A stretch of DNA of 64,000 nt. It comes from Astropecten irregularis. Taxonomy: Eukaryota > Echinodermata > Asteroidea > Paxillosida > Astropectinidae. The DNA lies in the NCBI GenBank assembly GCA_963971285.1, contig OZ020252.1:11693662-11757661 (forward strand). Direction: 5' to 3'. A program made the translations under genes and the position numbers. The notes below the pieces were generated by a model that saw nothing but the letters and a program-made list of their open reading frames with translations, did not search any database and was not told where the DNA came from. This document shows positions 63,159-64,000 of this stretch, in pieces (the first letter of the stretch is position 1; each line of letters opens with the position of its first letter).

Positions 63159-63844
63159 GTTCGAATCTCCGAATTGAAAGCGGCCGCCAAAGAATCTTAG
63201 CTCACAAAGTCAATAAATGACAATGTAGATCTACATTAATGTAGAATCTATTCAACAACTGTATTCGTTGTCAATCCAAACGAAGGCAGGAGTTTGACCG
63301 AAATGATGAAACAGAATATTTTATAACGAAACAGAATAGACTTTCTGTGATCACGGATTTCAAAATTAGATGATGTTAACCCGAAGGAAAGCTGAACCGA
63401 AGTGATCTTTCCCGCTAAAATTGGTATTAGATAAGGCATTAAGCGAAACGTTTGTCTTACGTCTTGCCGGCAACACATTACATCACCATGACTTGGCAAA
63501 AACAAAGACCTTGAGAGAAACGTTCGTCTTACATTCTACCAGCAGCGCACCATTGAGTGACGACGCCCATGTTCAATCACCCTAAGGGCGCTGTTACGAA
63601 CAGACTGTCAGAGCCTTATACTGATCGTGTACTTCGGCTCTGCAGTCTGCAGGGGATCCTCTGCGGTGAAGAATGGATTTTATCGTGTTAGCGATAAAAT
63701 TAATTATTTTCTTCGCCCTGTGATCACGGTATTTTTTACTTTGAGCATGGGACTTTGTAGCATTTTCTGATATTGCTAAATATTTGTGTATATTATCCCG
63801 CCGGGTATCTTTTATACAAAAATGGCATTACTATCGTGGCCCTG

Positions 63845-64000
63845 AAGGGACATTTTTTTCACGACTCGTCGTGAATTTTTTTGTGACTAGTCGTGAATTT
63901 TTTGCAACTAGTCGTGAATTTTTTGCGACTAGTCGTGAATTTTTGCGACTTGTTGTGAATTTTTTGCGACTAGTCGTGAATTTTTTTGCGACTAGTCGTG
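63845..64000. repeat. ~22-bp tandem repeat with GACTAGTC palindrome, runs off the window
   Basis: At least seven units of GCGACTAGTCGTGAATTTTT; the early units are diverged (GACTCGTCGTGAA, CAACTAGTCGTGAA). Each contains the 8-bp palindrome GACTAGTC. The array continues past the window end. Confidence 0.9.

Larger units (their letters stand above)
60775..63707 (-). mobile_element. Ngaro/DIRS-like retroelement, copy 2, internally deleted
   Basis: Same family as 20648-26156. It keeps the 3' end (60775-60904, matching 20648-20777), then jumps to the connection region after the RT (from about 60915, matching 24180 onward). About 3.4 kb comprising RNase H, SGNH and the minisatellite are therefore missing. 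It keeps RT (with damage), a near-complete gag and the 5' leader with the ATTTTATCG...CGATAAAAT hairpin. Where complete, it supplies the gag half missing in copy 1. Confidence 0.8.

Overview
This is a window of eukaryotic (metazoan) DNA. It carries internal exons of one conserved host gene embedded in introns packed with transposable elements. Spliced exons with matching phases, introns of 5-16 kb, tRNA-derived SINEs, DIRS/Ngaro-type tyrosine-recombinase retroelements, Harbinger, mariner and hAT elements and AAT/ATT microsatellites all suggest a marine deuterostome invertebrate. Several repeat families, such as a MITE flanked by TTAA that starts AAGGGATTGCATACG, resemble repeats I associate with echinoderms, possibly sea stars. 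That taxonomic guess comes from memory and is not proven here.

Host gene: six plus-strand exons (6595-6831, 15581-15674, 27514-27661, 34238-34412, 39600-39733, 55531-55743) encode a contiguous stretch of about 333 codons of an SLC4 bicarbonate transporter. It is closest by eye to the electroneutral Na+-driven group (SLC4A7/8/10). The stretch runs from the conserved cytoplasmic domain through transmembrane helices 1-3 and 5-6. All splice sites are AG/GT and all junction phases agree. The 5' and 3' ends of the gene lie outside the window. I recognise no other host gene.

Layout: 1-6.6 kb holds nested MITEs, one carrying a partial THAP domain. 7.3-8.2 kb is a 68-bp minisatellite. 8.2-15 kb is a complex of Helentron-like non-autonomous elements rich in TGACGTCA palindromes. 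15.9-17.9 kb is a DIRS remnant with part of its tyrosine recombinase and a terminal repeat. 20.6-26.2 kb is a minus-strand Ngaro/DIRS-like element (gag, RT, RNase H, SGNH hydrolase), itself interrupted by a 1.1-kb insertion. 30-34 kb holds MITEs and a SINE trimer. 34.6-39 kb is an element with roughly 500-bp inverted repeats that has been hit by a Harbinger element and a mariner-type element. 44.9-47.6 kb holds a dead hAT transposase and a mariner foldback. 47.6-50.7 kb is a dead DIRS element. 50.7-55.0 kb is a head-to-tail series of Helentron-like elements with 128-bp internal repeats. 56.6-57.4 kb is a complete MITE. 60.8-63.7 kb is a second, internally deleted copy of the Ngaro-like element.

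The most unusual signal is the Helentron-like group at 8-15, 31 and 50-55 kb. Each element starts with ACTAGA plus a hairpin, followed by a short tag (CTTTTCCG, CTGTTCCGAC or AGGTGTTCGG), and ends with one to three hairpins built from the same tag. The tag changes together at both ends while internal sequence is shared between groups.
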